Positions 48,448-60,679 of a DNA stretch of 64,000 bases are shown one piece after another (position 1 is the first letter of the stretch; each line of letters starts with the position of its first letter). The translations under genes and the position numbers were made by a program. The notes below the pieces were generated by a model. The model searched no databases, was not told where the DNA came from, and saw only the letters and a list, made by a program, of their open reading frames with translations. This DNA comes from Ochotona curzoniae (lineage: Eukaryota; Chordata; Mammalia; Lagomorpha; Ochotonidae): contig NW_024465777.1 of assembly GCF_017591425.1 (NCBI RefSeq), forward strand, positions 310,001 through 374,000, read 5' to 3'.

Positions 48448-51361
48448 TCTTCTTCTTTTTTTTAAATAATCTTAGTTTATTAGGGTACAAAGGGTCAAGG
48501 GCTACAGGGTGAAAGTGGGTAATATCATTGTTTCCACACTAATATCATTTTGCCCTGTATCTGGGGTTAGGGGAGTAACAAAGGGAAAAGCCCCACTCTA
48601 CCTCCCACCCATCCCCGATCCCCAACATGAGGCGCTCTCCAAAGGTCCTGCTCAAACAGTTTTGATAGTTAATCAGTTCTGGATTGCTGCCAATCTCACC
48701 GTCCCAACCGCAATGAAACCTATTCAGAGTCCACTGGCTGACAGTCTCTTGATGGTTGGGGTTCCAAGATCAGCAGTTCAGTTGGAGAGATATCCAAAGA
48801 AGCTTCATCTGAGTTGATCCCAGATCTGATTCTTGAGTGAGTCTGCTAGTACAGACTCCAACACTGTTCGTCACACCAATCAGCTTATGCATATGCTGGT
48901 CGTTGCGATTGCTGGGTCCGTTCGGCTTCCAGCCCTGTCTTCCTTGTGAACCAATGGGTGTTGTAGTCCAGCTCAATTCTACCCACTTCATACTCGGTCT
49001 TCATACAAACCAGTTGGAGCTGCAGCATAGTTGGGGTGACTCCCCAAAACCCCTACCAGTTCTGCCCCCTACCCTGGTTCCCATGCTTGCCAGTATGCAC
49101 CGCAGGCTTGTCCAGTCTGTCCCACATCCCATTTAGCTCTCGCACACGTCAATGGACATTGAAGCCTAGTTCAACCCAACCAACCTATTATCCAGCCCAT
49201 ACACCTACTGGCAGGTGCCTTTCTGTCTAGCCCCCCCTGCTCCTAGCCTGGGTTTCGTGCTGTCCAGTGGGGGTGGTAACCCTGAGGGAGGTGCCCACTA
49301 TTTCCCTACTAGGCCACACCCACTCCCAGAGTATGCAGTCTCCAGATGGTTCTGGCAGTTGACTTGACAGAATTAGCTCCCAGTACCAGCCTCCGCCATC
49401 TAATGCTGTGGCTAAGCCCAAACACTCCTCAACCCACTCTAATTTTAACTCGCACCAGTCAGAACAGTCAGCTCACCGTGAGGCCCACAGGTGCTATAGC
49501 CCTGCCTAGTCTGAACTGCCCCCATCCGTATTCACACTTTCCAATGGAAGTAGTTATCCAGCAGGGGTGCACACTTTCCCTGTCGGCTTTGCCTCCTCCC
49601 CGATTGTCACATGCACTGTTTGTGTGCTGCAACCACATCTGGTATGGCTCATCTCACCTTGGCATTACTTGTTGTGTACTGGTATGTGTTGCAACCGAAC
49701 CTGGCTCGACCCGCACTCTGTTCTGGTGCTCAGATTCACCAGAAGGTAATGTGAACAGATTCAGGCTGGTCTGCCCCCAACCCATGCCATGTGTATGCCA
49801 GTGGGATAATTTTCATTGCCTGTTCTGGGTCGTTCCCTATTGTGCTTCTTGCGCTTACCTGCATGGGACTGTGTCCTGCCAGAGAAGTTGCCCAGGCTCC
49901 TCCACCAGAACCTCTCCCAGTGCCAGTTTTTGCGCATACCAGTGGGCCCATGAGCCAGCACTACTCAGTTCGCCTCCTATCCTAGGAGGAACAGTGGCTT
50001 TTCCTGACTGGCCTTCGACCCAAGCTGGTTCTTGTTGTTGGATATTTCAACCCAGCCATGGCTCTTCCATACCCCCACACAGCTCACACATGGTTCAGTA
50101 AGGGCTGAGACCTAGCCTAGTCTGTCACACATCTCTCCCCAGTCCTCCAGAACACCAGATGGTGTCAGAATCTGGCCTGGCTTGGTGCTTCCCATCCCAG
50201 TCCCCACTTGTGCCAAGTGAGATTACAATCGTATCCTGATCAGAATGCAGCCTCAGTTCCAGCCCATGCGCTCCTTGGTGGGAAACTCAACCCAGCTAGG
50301 GTGTCCCGATATTTCCCCAACTGCGCCTCTTCCCTGCCATAAAGCAGGTGTAGGCCGGTGGTTGTTCTGTCTCCCCTTGGCAGAGCCCCTCACTTGTCCT
50401 GGCCCCTTGGATGCTGTGGCTTAGTGCCTCTGCCTCACGCAGATCAGTATACGCAAGGACCTACATGGCATGAGCTGTGCTCCAACCTGATTTCTGTTGT
50501 TTCTTGTGAGTTAAGGTTTGTTCAGCCCTGCCCAATCTGCCCCCTTCCAGTGGCAGCCCGGCCCACCCCACATACTGTTTAAAGATGCACATTTGGGTGC
50601 TGCTGCCTTGACCTACCCTGACTGTTGTGGGATCCTTTACCCATGAGTGATGGCAGGTGGCATGGTCACACCTAGCTTAGACCATTGCAACCCCAGCTTG
50701 TGAGCTAACCCAGGGGACTTGTATTCCAAAGGGTTGGGCCCACACAACCCCACAGAGTCTACCCCCAGCCCAAGTTCTCTTGCATGCTGGATAGTGTCTT
50801 GATCCTGCAAAATGTGACCACTCCACAACTCCAACACTCAGTCGGGCAATGGTACCCAACACTGCCAAAGAGACCCCCATCCGTAGCTTTGGTGTGGGCT
50901 AGTGTGTGGTGACCAGTGATGTTCTATACTAATATCCCATCTCTGTATTCATAATTAAGCTGTTGCATCTGTCTTACTGAAATTATCTTCTGGATACTTC
51001 CCTAAAACCACTAGGACTTGGTCCCCTCACATGCTTAAATCTTTCATGACCCTGTCACTGAGAATACCCGAAAATTCACTTTGCACCTACACTCAACCTA
51101 GTCTTGGTCATGAGTGACCCCAGGCAGCAACTACATATCTTGAAAACGACAGAGTTCGCCCTGCCGGGCGGCCAGCAGGCAATGCCTGGCACCATTTGGT
51201 GCACTGGCCACCCTGGGGGAGGCCGAGGACTCGTTCACTGCCTTGCGGCAGTGTCTTTGGCGTGAGTCCCCCGCACTGGGTCCGACCCGGCAGGGGCACC
51301 CCCCACAGTCGCCACACTGCAGGGAGCGTCAGATGCCCCCAAGCCCAAGGACCCAACTCCC
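48448..51361 (-). mobile_element. VNTR-bearing polyA retroposon, SVA-like layout (copy 1, long)
   Basis: Flanked by a perfect 15-bp duplication (GCCCCATTGGCTTCT at 48433-48447 and 51362-51376), so it inserted into the ERV leader. Read leftward it has a GC- and CpG-rich start (51361-51108), a transition, and a 2-kb block of degenerate tandem units of roughly 50-65 bp (about 50900-48880) with recurring CTGGGC and CACC-TGCTGG words. A unique 3' module follows (48880-48470), with an AATAAA signal (complement of 48476-48481) and an A-rich tail. No reverse transcriptase. Not a family I recognise; copy 2 is at 58922-60789. Confidence 0.8.
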
Positions 51362-52604
51362 GCCCCATTGGCTTCTATCCTATCCTCTCATCTTCTGCTA
51401 TGAGAGACAGCCATGGATGTGTGGCACTGGGGTGAGCCTGTCTGAGGATTGACAGTTTCCGGCCGAGGTGACACTTCAGCGTCATCCATAACTCTGCAGA
51501 AGATCCCCTGGGCCCGACATCCCAACTGGGTATCCGAGTGCCACTCTCCTCTCTACTGTCCTTCTTAAGCCATTGGCAATAACAGTGGGGAAATTGATGA
51601 GTCTGTGCTTAAGGTGCTAAAATACATGCTGAAATCCCAAGGGTTAGAAATCTCGGATGCATAGGTAGTCAAGGTCTGAGGGACCGTGGTCAGATTGGCA
51701 CCATGGGTAACATTGCCTAAGTTATTTTCCCACAATACTTGGAAATGGAAGAGTGAAACTGACCCCCAGAACACTGGCCCTGGTCCACTTAAGCTGCCCA
51801 GAGAGGAGTTTCTGGGATGTTTAGAGGGTGAGGAACCACCCTCATTTCAAGGGGAGTCAAGAGAGCACAGCCACAGTTGCAAGCCTTTTGGCAGGGCTCC
51901 ACCAGTCGCTCCAGGCCTTTCCCATTAGTGTTAACCCTGAAGGGAACAGCCAAAGGACATGATATCCCTGGGAGGTGAGAGACTTAAGAAAGCCAAGGAA
52001 GAAATGAGCCTAACTCTCCCTGGGCTGAGGCTATTCTTCAGGGTCTTGCCCACCAACCCTGTACCCCAGCAGATTGGATAATATTATTTTGGAAGCACGT
52101 ACAACCCAGGAACCACAAGAATTCTGGGGAAAGGTAAAAGCTTTTAGAGAAAGCTAATATGAAAGTCTCAGAGACGGTACAAATGATCCCCTCCTTTTTT
52201 AAAATTTTAGGGACGGTTATGTTTTGAAAGGGCCTCACCCTTGAAACCCCAGCTAAGCATTAAGGAATAATATTCATTAGTAGAATTTCAAAAGTTTCTT
52301 GGAGAGATCAGTTGGCTACACCATTGGCTACCCATGTCTGCGGGGCAATTATTTCCATTATTTGAAAAGACAAAATGCTAGTAGACTGAGTTTCCCTAAA
52401 CAGCCCTCATCGATAAGCCTTAAAAGAGATTCAAAAGGCCCTGAGCAAGGCTCAACTTGCTAGTTATTGCCCTAAGAAAGAGTTACAACTGTGAACATTT
52501 TTAAATTCCCTCATGCTTATGGCTGCCCTTGTCCAGGACGGTAGTCCCCTCCAGTGGGTCCATTTGTCCATTGGAGGGGCGCCCAGAGTTTATACTTGCT
52601 CAGA

Positions 52605-53560
52605 TCAACAGAAGACTAAATCAATGAACAACCCATTGCTAAAATGACAGGACCAAATTACCACCTATTTGTATTAACCCTAAATGTAAATTGATTAAAC
52701 TCATCAATCAAACATCGTAGATTAGTAGATTTGATTAAAACAAAACCCATCTATTTGTTGCCTACAGGAGACATATTTCACCAACAAAGATCAGAAGAAA
52801 CTATATCTCATGGATTTTAATATTTTGTTTTAGTTTCATCTCTTCAAAACACTTCCTTCTCATTAACTTCTTCAATGACTCATAGATCATACAGTAGCAG
52901 CATTTTCTTCAAGAAGGTTCTTGATTTTCTTTTACATTTCTTTAGCAACACATTAGTCATTTAGTAGATGTTATTTAACTTCATGGCATTTTTAATTTCT
53001 ATTTTTCTTCCTATTGTTGATTTTATTTTGCGGCTTTTCATTTAAGGGGATATACAACGATTCTCTAATGGAGATTATTATATCCAGTAGCATACTATTT
53101 AATTTTATGGTGTTGTAAATTTCTATCTTTCTGTTGTTGATTTTGTATTGTGGTTTTTCATTTAATGTGATGTGTAGTAACTGTGTAATGGAGACTATCA
53201 TATCCACAGGTAAGGATACGATGTAGTATGCATCTCTATTTCCAGATCAAAAATGGACTTCCAATGAAGCTGTTTACTATATCTTGACAATAGGATGCTG
53301 AACTCTGCCATTTTCCATGCCCACCATGATGGATATATGACTGTTTATGAAGAACTATACTATATTATTACTATAGTATGATATGATATGATATGATATG
53401 ATGTAGTATGATATGATATGATATGATACTATAGTATAATGTCATACTATACTATAGGGGAACTCAGTGGGGGAGGAAGCAAGTGGACTGGGGAGAAATA
53501 AAGGAAATCCCAGGGCCTATAGAACTGTATTGTAAAATGATAAAATAATAATAAAGAGCA
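52605..53560 (+). mobile_element. HAL1-like L1 derivative, 5'-truncated
   Basis: Starts near the ORF1/ORF2 boundary (CAACAGAAGACTAAA), has the ORF2 start region to about 52800, then crosses directly into the 3' UTR at the junction shared with the other two copies (AAGATCAGAAGAAACT then ATATCTCATGG). It contains an expanded ATATG-type tract and ends in an AATAATAATAAAG tail. It cuts off the ERV on its left. Confidence 0.88.
53368..53450. repeat. (ATATG)n-type microsatellite within L1 3' UTR
   Basis: Repeated ATGAT units, interrupted by ATGTAGT and followed by ACTATAGTATA-type words. The other L1 3' UTRs here lack the expansion. Confidence 0.9.
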
Positions 53561-55090
53561 TATGAAAGAGTTTCTCTAAATCAGTAGAGGCATAGGATAT
53601 TTTATATTCTATTGAAGTTATTGGTTGTCTCTGTAGTCCATTTTAAAACATAGCTGTCTTATGTTCTGATCTTTCATTAAATTTAAATTAGGTATTTATG
53701 TTCATATCAGTAACTTGTATTTCCAATGCAATTTAATAAAATAATACTAATAAAACAATTTTTAAAAGGAAGATCTAAACCTGATTAGGGAATGAAAATT
53801 AGGTTCTTTGAGGTAGATAATTAGGTCAAGACATATAGTGTAAGACAGTCATGCTTGTAAAATAGAACCCTGAGGATCTCCCTCCACCCACCACTCTTCT
53901 GGGAGCCTGCTGTCACATGTGAGATCATACGCTGGATTGACAGGACAGAATGTCTTCAACAGCAGGTTTCACTAAGGTCTGTAGGAAAAGTGTGATGGTA
54001 GAAGGGAAGCTCAAAGGCATGCACAAATAAGGGTGAATATACTGCTAGCATTATCTTCCTCAACTGTGAGTGCCAGCTTGTACACACACTTACGGTCTGC
54101 AGAATCTACTGTCCAGGGACACAGTGGAAGTGGTGGAGGTGCAGGTTGGGATGTCTACTCCCCTCTCCTTCCTGTGGGATCCAGGATGCTATGCTCCCAC
54201 AGCACAGAGACCAGACGGATGTCTCAATTGTGTAGAAGCTGAAATTAGGGAGGAATTTTATTTTTGTGTTGTTATTTCAAATGGGCACTGCCATCTTTAA
54301 CATGTGTTCCTCTGGAGTATGTCATCAGAATCAGGGAGATTTTAAACCTTAATGGAAAAACATAAAAAGTTTACCTGTTTATAAAACAACAGCTTAAAGA
54401 AAGGTTACTTGTACATAAGAAGTAATAACCCATCTATTAATCTGCTCTGTGTTCTTCATAATAGACCAAGGACCATAAAGAGATCTCTCATTCTGAAATG
54501 ACTAAGAGAAGTTTTGGCCAAACATGCTTCTCTATCCCCAACTCTACAAAGAGTTTGGCAATTTTGATGACTAAATCAGCTTCAGATATTAGGATAAAGC
54601 TTTAACCTGTGTGCCAGACCTAAGAGTACCTTAGAAGAAGCTGTGACTTCTATGTTTGCTGTATAAAGTGATAATGCTTATTTAGAAGTTTGAAAACGAA
54701 AACACTCACATTTATGCATAGATGAGGAGAGGAAGGACAGGTTTGGGGGACAGGGATGGCTAGAATGAACAACTCAAAACCTTTATTTTAGGTTTGGTCT
54801 CTGATGTAAAAGGAATGAGTGCCTGACTCCACCTCCTTTTATAAGGTAGTGTGATGATGTGGGAGTTGTCTCATATTCCATTAAATTCCACATAGAGATT
54901 AATATACACATTTTCACAGTGACTTTTTGCTAGTTCCAAGACAGAATTAAGATATTCCATAATGGTAGTGTTTTGACTATTGCAAAAGGATAATTTTCTG
55001 GTGAAGTGACCTTTAAGTAAGAAAAATAGACCAATACAATTACATGAGGTGAGTGACATCTGTGACATTTGATCTCTAACTCACCTAGAT
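53561..55090. other. Intergenic, nothing recognised
   Basis: No exon or repeat that I can identify. The short frames at 54033-54300 overlap one another and have no recognisable domain. Confidence 0.45.
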
Positions 55091-55324
55091 GCCTTATTCC
55101 CACCCGGACATTGCTGACAGTTACTTTTAAAAGAGTGATAAAGAATGTTGATCCATCACATCTTCTGTACCTACTTCCTGATGATCATGTACATAAACAT
55201 TTCTGTCCTGGGTCCAAGACTTATCTCATAGTTCCACTTCAGAAACAAGGGGGTTTTATTTCATCACTGGCTGTGGCTGTGACTGCTGCATGTTTACCAC
55301 CATTTTGAGAGCTGTTGACTTCTT

Positions 55325-55656
55325 TTTTTAAAATTTTTTTAAGATTTATTTTTATTATTATTTTTTTTTTACTGGAAAGGCAGATATACAGAGAGGAGAG
55401 ACAGAGAGGAAGATCTTCTGTCCGATGATTCACTCCCCAAGTGAACGCAAGGGCCAGTGCTATGCCGATCCGAAGCCAGGAGCCTCTTCCGGGTCTCCCA
55501 CGCGGGTGCAGGGTCCCAAAGCTCTGGGCCGTCCTCCACTGCTGTCCCAGGCCACAGGCAGGGAGCTGGAAGGGAAGCGGGGCTACCGGTGCCCATATGG
55601 GATCCCGGGCGTGCAAGGCGAGGACCTTAACCACTTGCGCCACCGCGCCGGGCCCA
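55325..55656 (-). repeat. Young CSINE with 18-bp target-site duplication
   Basis: Flanked by GAGAGCTGTTGACTTCTT at 55307-55324 and 55657-55674. Complete from its A-rich tail (left) to its GGGCCC head (right). The partner locus near 7850 lacks it. Confidence 0.95.
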
Positions 55657-57369
55657 GAGAGCTGTTGACTTCTTAAATAGACAAGTTTATCAATCATGTT
55701 GAGCACATTTAGAAAAAGACAAAATGCACATTGAATTTCTATTAATGAATAGAGTGTGCTTTGTATCATTTCTCCCATAACACACATTGGTTGCTTTTTT
55801 GAAATCAAATTAAAGAACTATGTAACATGGATATAAAGCCTTACATTTTCTGTTTTAGTGAATGGACTGTTTTCAAGGTAAATATAAGAGGTCTAATTAA
55901 TCACTGGATATGTTCCTCTTGTGTTTATATGGTTTGTGGCTGATTGATTGTCTATGATGATCTGAGAACATCCATGAATTGCATACTTTCTGAACAGCTG
56001 TAGATTGTGATTCACAAAGCCACAGACACATTTTATTTTCAATTAGCTTCATGTAGGAGAGAAGGATCTTGTAGCATCATGCCAGAAGAACTCACTCAGA
56101 AGATTTCCTGCCATTAGCAGCTTCCTGAGAGAATAGAAGTCAGAGGAAATATATGCTACATACTGCAGTTGTCTTGATGTGACAAATCACAAGGTTTTTA
56201 TTTTAATTTGAAGGGGTAATTGAGAGTTTTGATTGATTCACCAGTGTGGGCTGACTTATCTTCTGTGTGCACCTGTCAAGACTCTTCAAAAAATGCTCAC
56301 AGCCTGTGATGCCACGCAATTTGTAGGAGTGCTAAGTAACACCTTTTATTTAGTCTGCAGTTTGCTTGAGGGTGACCCTTGTTTCCACATCTTGAATAAA
56401 CCTAGTTAGTTGGGGAAATAGGTGAGGAGGGCTTTCCGTACAGCATTTCAAATGAACTAATTTTACATCCACTGTAGGCACATCCTATCAATGAGGAGGG
56501 TAATTGGGTATGCTTTAAGCTATGTTTCTAAGCTCTCTCAGCAAAGATTAGCCAACATTTTCATAACTCTGATTAGTCTAACTTTACTTAATGGCTCTGG
56601 TCTCAAAAGGAGACAAGTAATAAGAACTTGGTAAGAGATTGTTGGAGCAGTAGCTACTTATTGAATTATGTTAGACACAAACAGAGACCTCTTGTCATTC
56701 TAGAGTAACAATGAAAGTCCAAAATATGAATTATGTCCTCCCAAAGGACTTTGGTTTCCTCTTGTGCCTTTTCTGTTTGGATTGAAATATCTTCCTCTGA
56801 AAATGTCAGTAAAGAGCATTAGATTTCTGTAACTATCTTCTGTGAGCATGTATGTGAAATCTGTCAATATTCTGCTTTTCTTTTGAAGCTCAGACAGCAA
56901 ACTATTTGCCCCAAATTTATTTCTGTACATGGAATTGTACAGAATTCTTTCAATTTAACAGTTCTTCCATGAGCCCTGAGAGCTATGAGACAAGGGCAAA
57001 GGAGAGCGGAGAGAGTAGAGAAAGAGAGAGATTTCTAGAATTTAAGAAGACACGTGCCACTGAGATAGAAATTCCCACAACAATGAAGAGAATTTATTCA
57101 GACGCCTACTCGGTGTCTCACCAACGTGAAGTAGAGGAGCAAGGTCGAGCTTTATTGCTTTATTGTTGACTTTATGCAGAGGATTCTAAACATAACATGT
57201 GTACAATGCAGAAAGTGATCCTGTGTATTTAATAGGTAAGAAACAATACACATACAAATATGGGCATAGTTTCATAGTGATGAGAGATAAAAGAAACTGG
57301 AAAGGGAAGCAAAGAGGGAGCAGCTCAGCCCCTCCTGTCGTCTTGGTCTTTGATGGAGTGATGAGCACC

Positions 57370-57625
57370 TTCTAATCCCAGCAGCCCCACTTCCCATCCA
57401 GCTCCCTGCTTGTGGCCTGGGAAAGCAGTCGAGGATGGCCCAAAGCCTTGGGATCCTGCAGCCATGAGGGAGACTCGAACCTAGCTCTTGGCTCCTGGCT
57501 TCAGATCGGCTCAGCTCCAGTCATTGTGGCCATTTTGGGAGTGAATCAATGGACAGATCTTCCTGTCTGTCTCTCTTCCTCTCTGTGTATCTGCCTTTCC
57601 AATAAAAATAAATACATATTTAAAA
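57370..57625 (+). repeat. CSINE, 5'-truncated
   Basis: Begins at the AATCCCAGCAGCCCCAC block and continues to the CT-rich stretch and A-rich tail. The tRNA-like head is missing. Confidence 0.88.
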
Positions 57626-58035
57626 AAGAATGATCTTTGTAATGCCATTTAGTAAACACTTACTGAATTAGTGGTGACACTATTTTAAAGGCTTATGTTC
57701 TAACAAGTGTACCCCAAAGCTTAGCCCCCAAGTTCACTCTTCTAATAGTTTCCATCCTGTGTATCATGGGGAGTTTCTGTATTTCTCCATTATTTTGAAG
57801 AAAGTCTAGGGAACTGCTGTCTCCTGTCACCTCTCTTTCCTATCCCCTGCTTCTGGACCAGTTCTTGGTCCATCTTATTGCCCCTCCTCCAGTGAATGCC
57901 ATTTTCTCCCAGCAACGTTGCAACCACACTTCATTGTGGCCGCTATGCACTATTTGATCAGACACCAAAAGGTCACAGACAGCCAGACAGAAAATGACAT
58001 GAGAATAGTCTTCAAAATGTTTATGAAAGTGTTGC

Positions 58036-58600
58036 ATTGTGTTTGAATTCCATTTTGTATAAGGTTTTTTTGGAAGCTCTCTTTGTAATTTACACAGTAC
58101 CATGTGACATTTTAGTTCATGTAAAGAATGTGCAGTAATAAGATAGCAAGAACTGTCATAGTAACATTAAAAATTTGTTTTAGCAATTTTAAAATGTTGG
58201 ATGAATTATTGTTAATTATAGTTACCCCATAATGTTGTAGAACAATAATAGTTATTCTTCCTACCCAATTGTACTTCACATTTATTCATTAAGCAACCAC
58301 TCCCCCTAACTTTCCTAACCTCTATGGCTAGTACCTACTCTACACCTAGAAAAATCTGGTTTTTTTTTTGTTTTGTTTTATGTCTAAAGCTATCAACTGT
58401 AAAGTAGAAATGCAATATTTGTCTTTTCCCACTTAACATAATTTCCTCCAGCTGTATCTGTGTTGCTGCAAATGCCAAGATTCATTCATGGGACACACAT
58501 TCCTGAAGACCTTGGGGAGAAGTGGCACTTTCTGTCCTTTTCATTTACAGAGTCTTTGCTTCAGGAATTCTGTTGATTGGAATATATGAAAAATTCATTT
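58036..58600. other. Extra sequence of unit B, not recognised
   Basis: Sequence present in unit B but not at the matching point (24211/24212) of unit A. It is AT-rich. A short block near 58450-58520 resembles an old L1-like repeat. Confidence 0.45.
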
Positions 58601-58609
58601 TGGTACAGA

Positions 58610-58888
58610 GTTATGGAATAGTTAGATGAGCCACCAGTTGAGACCCTAGCATCCCATATCCAAGTGCTGGTGTGAATCTTGATTACTCAACTTCCAATCC
58701 AACTATCAGCTTATGTGCTTGAAGTTTCAATGAGGGATTGTTCCAGCACTTGCATTCCTGAACAAGAAACTTATCTGGAATTTTTGGCTCCTGGATTAGA
58801 TCTTGGTGCTGCAGTGATTTTTGGTGTGACTCAGCAAAGGGAAGATTTTTATTTCTATCATTCAGTTAAAAAAAGAAGAAGAAGAAAT
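58610..58888 (+). repeat. Diverged CSINE
   Basis: Old SINE with recognisable CATCCCATAT, TTGGCTCCTGGATTAGATC and terminal purine-rich tail. The retroposon at 58922 inserted just after it. Confidence 0.7.
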
Positions 58889-60249
58889 TAAAGATTTAAA
58901 GAGTTATTTGTTTATTTCAAAGGGACACAGTCCCTGCAGGTGAGCACAAGAATCACGATAAGGAGCAGCCCAGTCCATAAATCAGGGAAAGGTGCCCACC
59001 GGCATACATTTGACATAGGTCGGGGGCAGACCAGGCTGAACCAGTTCACATCACCTGTTGGCAAATCCAAGCACCACAACAGAGTGCGGGTTGGGCCAGG
59101 TTGGGTCGTAGCACATACCTGTACACATTACGCCTGGGATTGAGTGCCTGCTGGGATGGGTTAAGCTGTAACCCTCACCAGCGGGTGCTGGAATTGGGGG
59201 TGGGCTGGGCCAAGCTACAGCACCTACTGGCAAATGCTGAGGCAAGGTGGGCCATACCAGACTGGGCCACAGTACCCAACTAGCACACATGAGAATCAGC
59301 AGAGGAAGGAGCGAAGCTGGTAGGGGGAATGTGGAAGGCTCCGCTGCCTGACCACCACTCACACTAGGGAGTGTGAGTTGGGGTGGAGGCAGACAAGACC
59401 AGGAAGGGCTACAACATCTGTGGGTCTCATGTGAGCTAGATCAGGGAAAAGCCAGGCTGAGCTGACTGTTCCTTCCAGTGCAAGAATAAATTACAGTGGG
59501 TGAGGGTTGGTTGGGCCTTGCTGCAGCATTAGCTGGCAGAGGCTGGCACTGGGGGCTAATTCTGTCAAGTTAAACTCCAGAAACACCTGGAGAGTGCATG
59601 ATCCAAAAGTGGGAGTAGCGCAGAAGGAAAGTAGTGGGCCTCCCTCGTGGGTTACTGCTCCCACTGGAGAGCATGAAAACCAGGACTAGGGCAGGGGTGG
59701 CTGGACAGAATGGCACCTGCTAGCATGTTTGTGGGCTGGAAAGTAGGGCTGGTTGGGTTGAACTAGGTTTCAATGCCCATTGACAAGTACAAGAGATGAA
59801 TGGGATGTGGAACAGACTGGACAAGTTTGCTGTACATACAGTTATCTGTATGTAAGGGAACAAGGGTAGGGGACAGGTCTGGTGGGGTTGTTGGGAGTAG
59901 CCCCAACTAGGCTGCAGCTCCCACTGGTTTGCGTGAGCATGAGTGTTAGGCAGGCAGAATCAGGCTGGACTGCAACACCCATTGGTTCAAGTGGAAGACA
60001 GGTCTGGAAACAGAACTGACCCAGCAATTGCAACCACCAGCATGTGCATAAGCTGATTGGGGCAACAGATTGTGCTAGACCTTGTACTGGCATTCACGCA
60101 CAAGAATCAGGTCTGGGGATCACCTCAAACAAAATTTCTTTGGAGATCCCTCCAACTGAACTGCTGATCACAGAACCCCAAGCATGAAGAGAAGTAAAGG
60201 TTCCATGGTCTGACTGTGGAGTACATGTGTCAAAGCTGAGCCTCCTCAG

Positions 60250-60513
60250 ATGCTCAGATGGAACAGTACACAGTATATCCAAGTGCACATGGAAGAAATG
60301 GTGGTCCATCAGGGCCTGCAGAGGACACGTGGTACCACGATAGAGGACAGAGGACAGAACAAATGGATCATCTACCCCAGCCACGTGTTGGCAGTGAAGA
60401 TATGGGCAAATGAAGACCCTAAGGTGGACTATGTCAGCCAGTGGATTCTGAAGAAATTTCATCATGCATGGAATGGCGAGATTGGCAGCAATTCAGAACT
60501 GTTAAACTATTGA
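60250..60513 (+). CDS. Unrecognised 87-codon frame in the retroposon 3' module
   Basis: Open from an ATG to a TGA, with no domain that I recognise. The last about 26 residues (from VSQWILKKFHH to SELLNY) can be read in the same frame in copy 1 (minus strand, about 48745-48665), where they are similar but not identical (VSQWTLNRFH start). This suggests the 3' module came from a coding sequence. Copy 1 lacks the first two thirds of the frame. It may equally be chance; expression is unsupported. Confidence 0.25.
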   Translation: MLRWNSTQYIQVHMEEMVVHQGLQRTRGTTIEDRGQNKWIIYPSHVLAVKIWANEDPKVDYVSQWILKKFHHAWNGEIGSNSELLNY

Positions 60514-60616
60514 AACCGCATGAGCAGTGACCTTGGAGCATGCCCCACGTTGGAGACCCTGGGATGGGGTGGGAGATTGGGTGGGGTTTCTCCCTTTATC
60601 TTCCTCCTTACCCCAG

Positions 60617-60618
<2 letters not shown>

Positions 60619-60673
<55 letters not shown>
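60619..60673. repeat. (CA)n microsatellite
   Basis: About 27 CA units inside the 3' module of the retroposon. Copy 1 has CAGGGCAAAATG-type sequence at the matching point, so the tract expanded in this copy. Confidence 0.97.

Positions 60674-60679
<6 letters not shown>

Larger units (their letters stand above)
48107..52604 (+). mobile_element. Class II endogenous retrovirus remnant, interrupted and truncated
   Basis: Internal part of an old betaretrovirus-like provirus: leader (48126-48447 and 51377-51570), a decayed gag-like segment (about 51570-52200, stops present), and a short pol segment around the reverse transcriptase/RNase H connection (about 52290-52600; blocks such as KFLGEISW and a QDGSPLQW-type motif, with stops). 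Env, most of pol and the 3' LTR are missing. A 2.9-kb retroposon interrupts the leader, and a HAL1-like element abuts the right end. It cannot produce proteins. Confidence 0.7.
55100..58035 (+). repeat. Segmental duplication unit B (partner of 7690-24211)
   Basis: Collinear with 7690 to about 10000 and then with 21900-24211, in the same orientation. The roughly 11-kb L1/HAL1/LTR cluster of unit A is absent, so those elements inserted after the duplication. Unit B carries its own young CSINE at 55325-55656 and an older one at about 57370-57625. Confidence 0.75.

Noticed and set aside
49346..50101. 251-codon frame on the + strand
   Set aside because: It lies antisense in the GC-rich tandem-unit core of the retroposon. 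Low stop density from repeated units explains it.
53368..53450. Palindromic TA-rich tract as a replication origin or cruciform
   Set aside because: It is an expanded pentanucleotide repeat inside an L1 3' UTR. Nothing else supports an origin.
55239..55808. 189-codon frame on the minus strand
   Set aside because: It runs through the young CSINE at 55325-55656. The same peptide-like string appears in every CSINE here.
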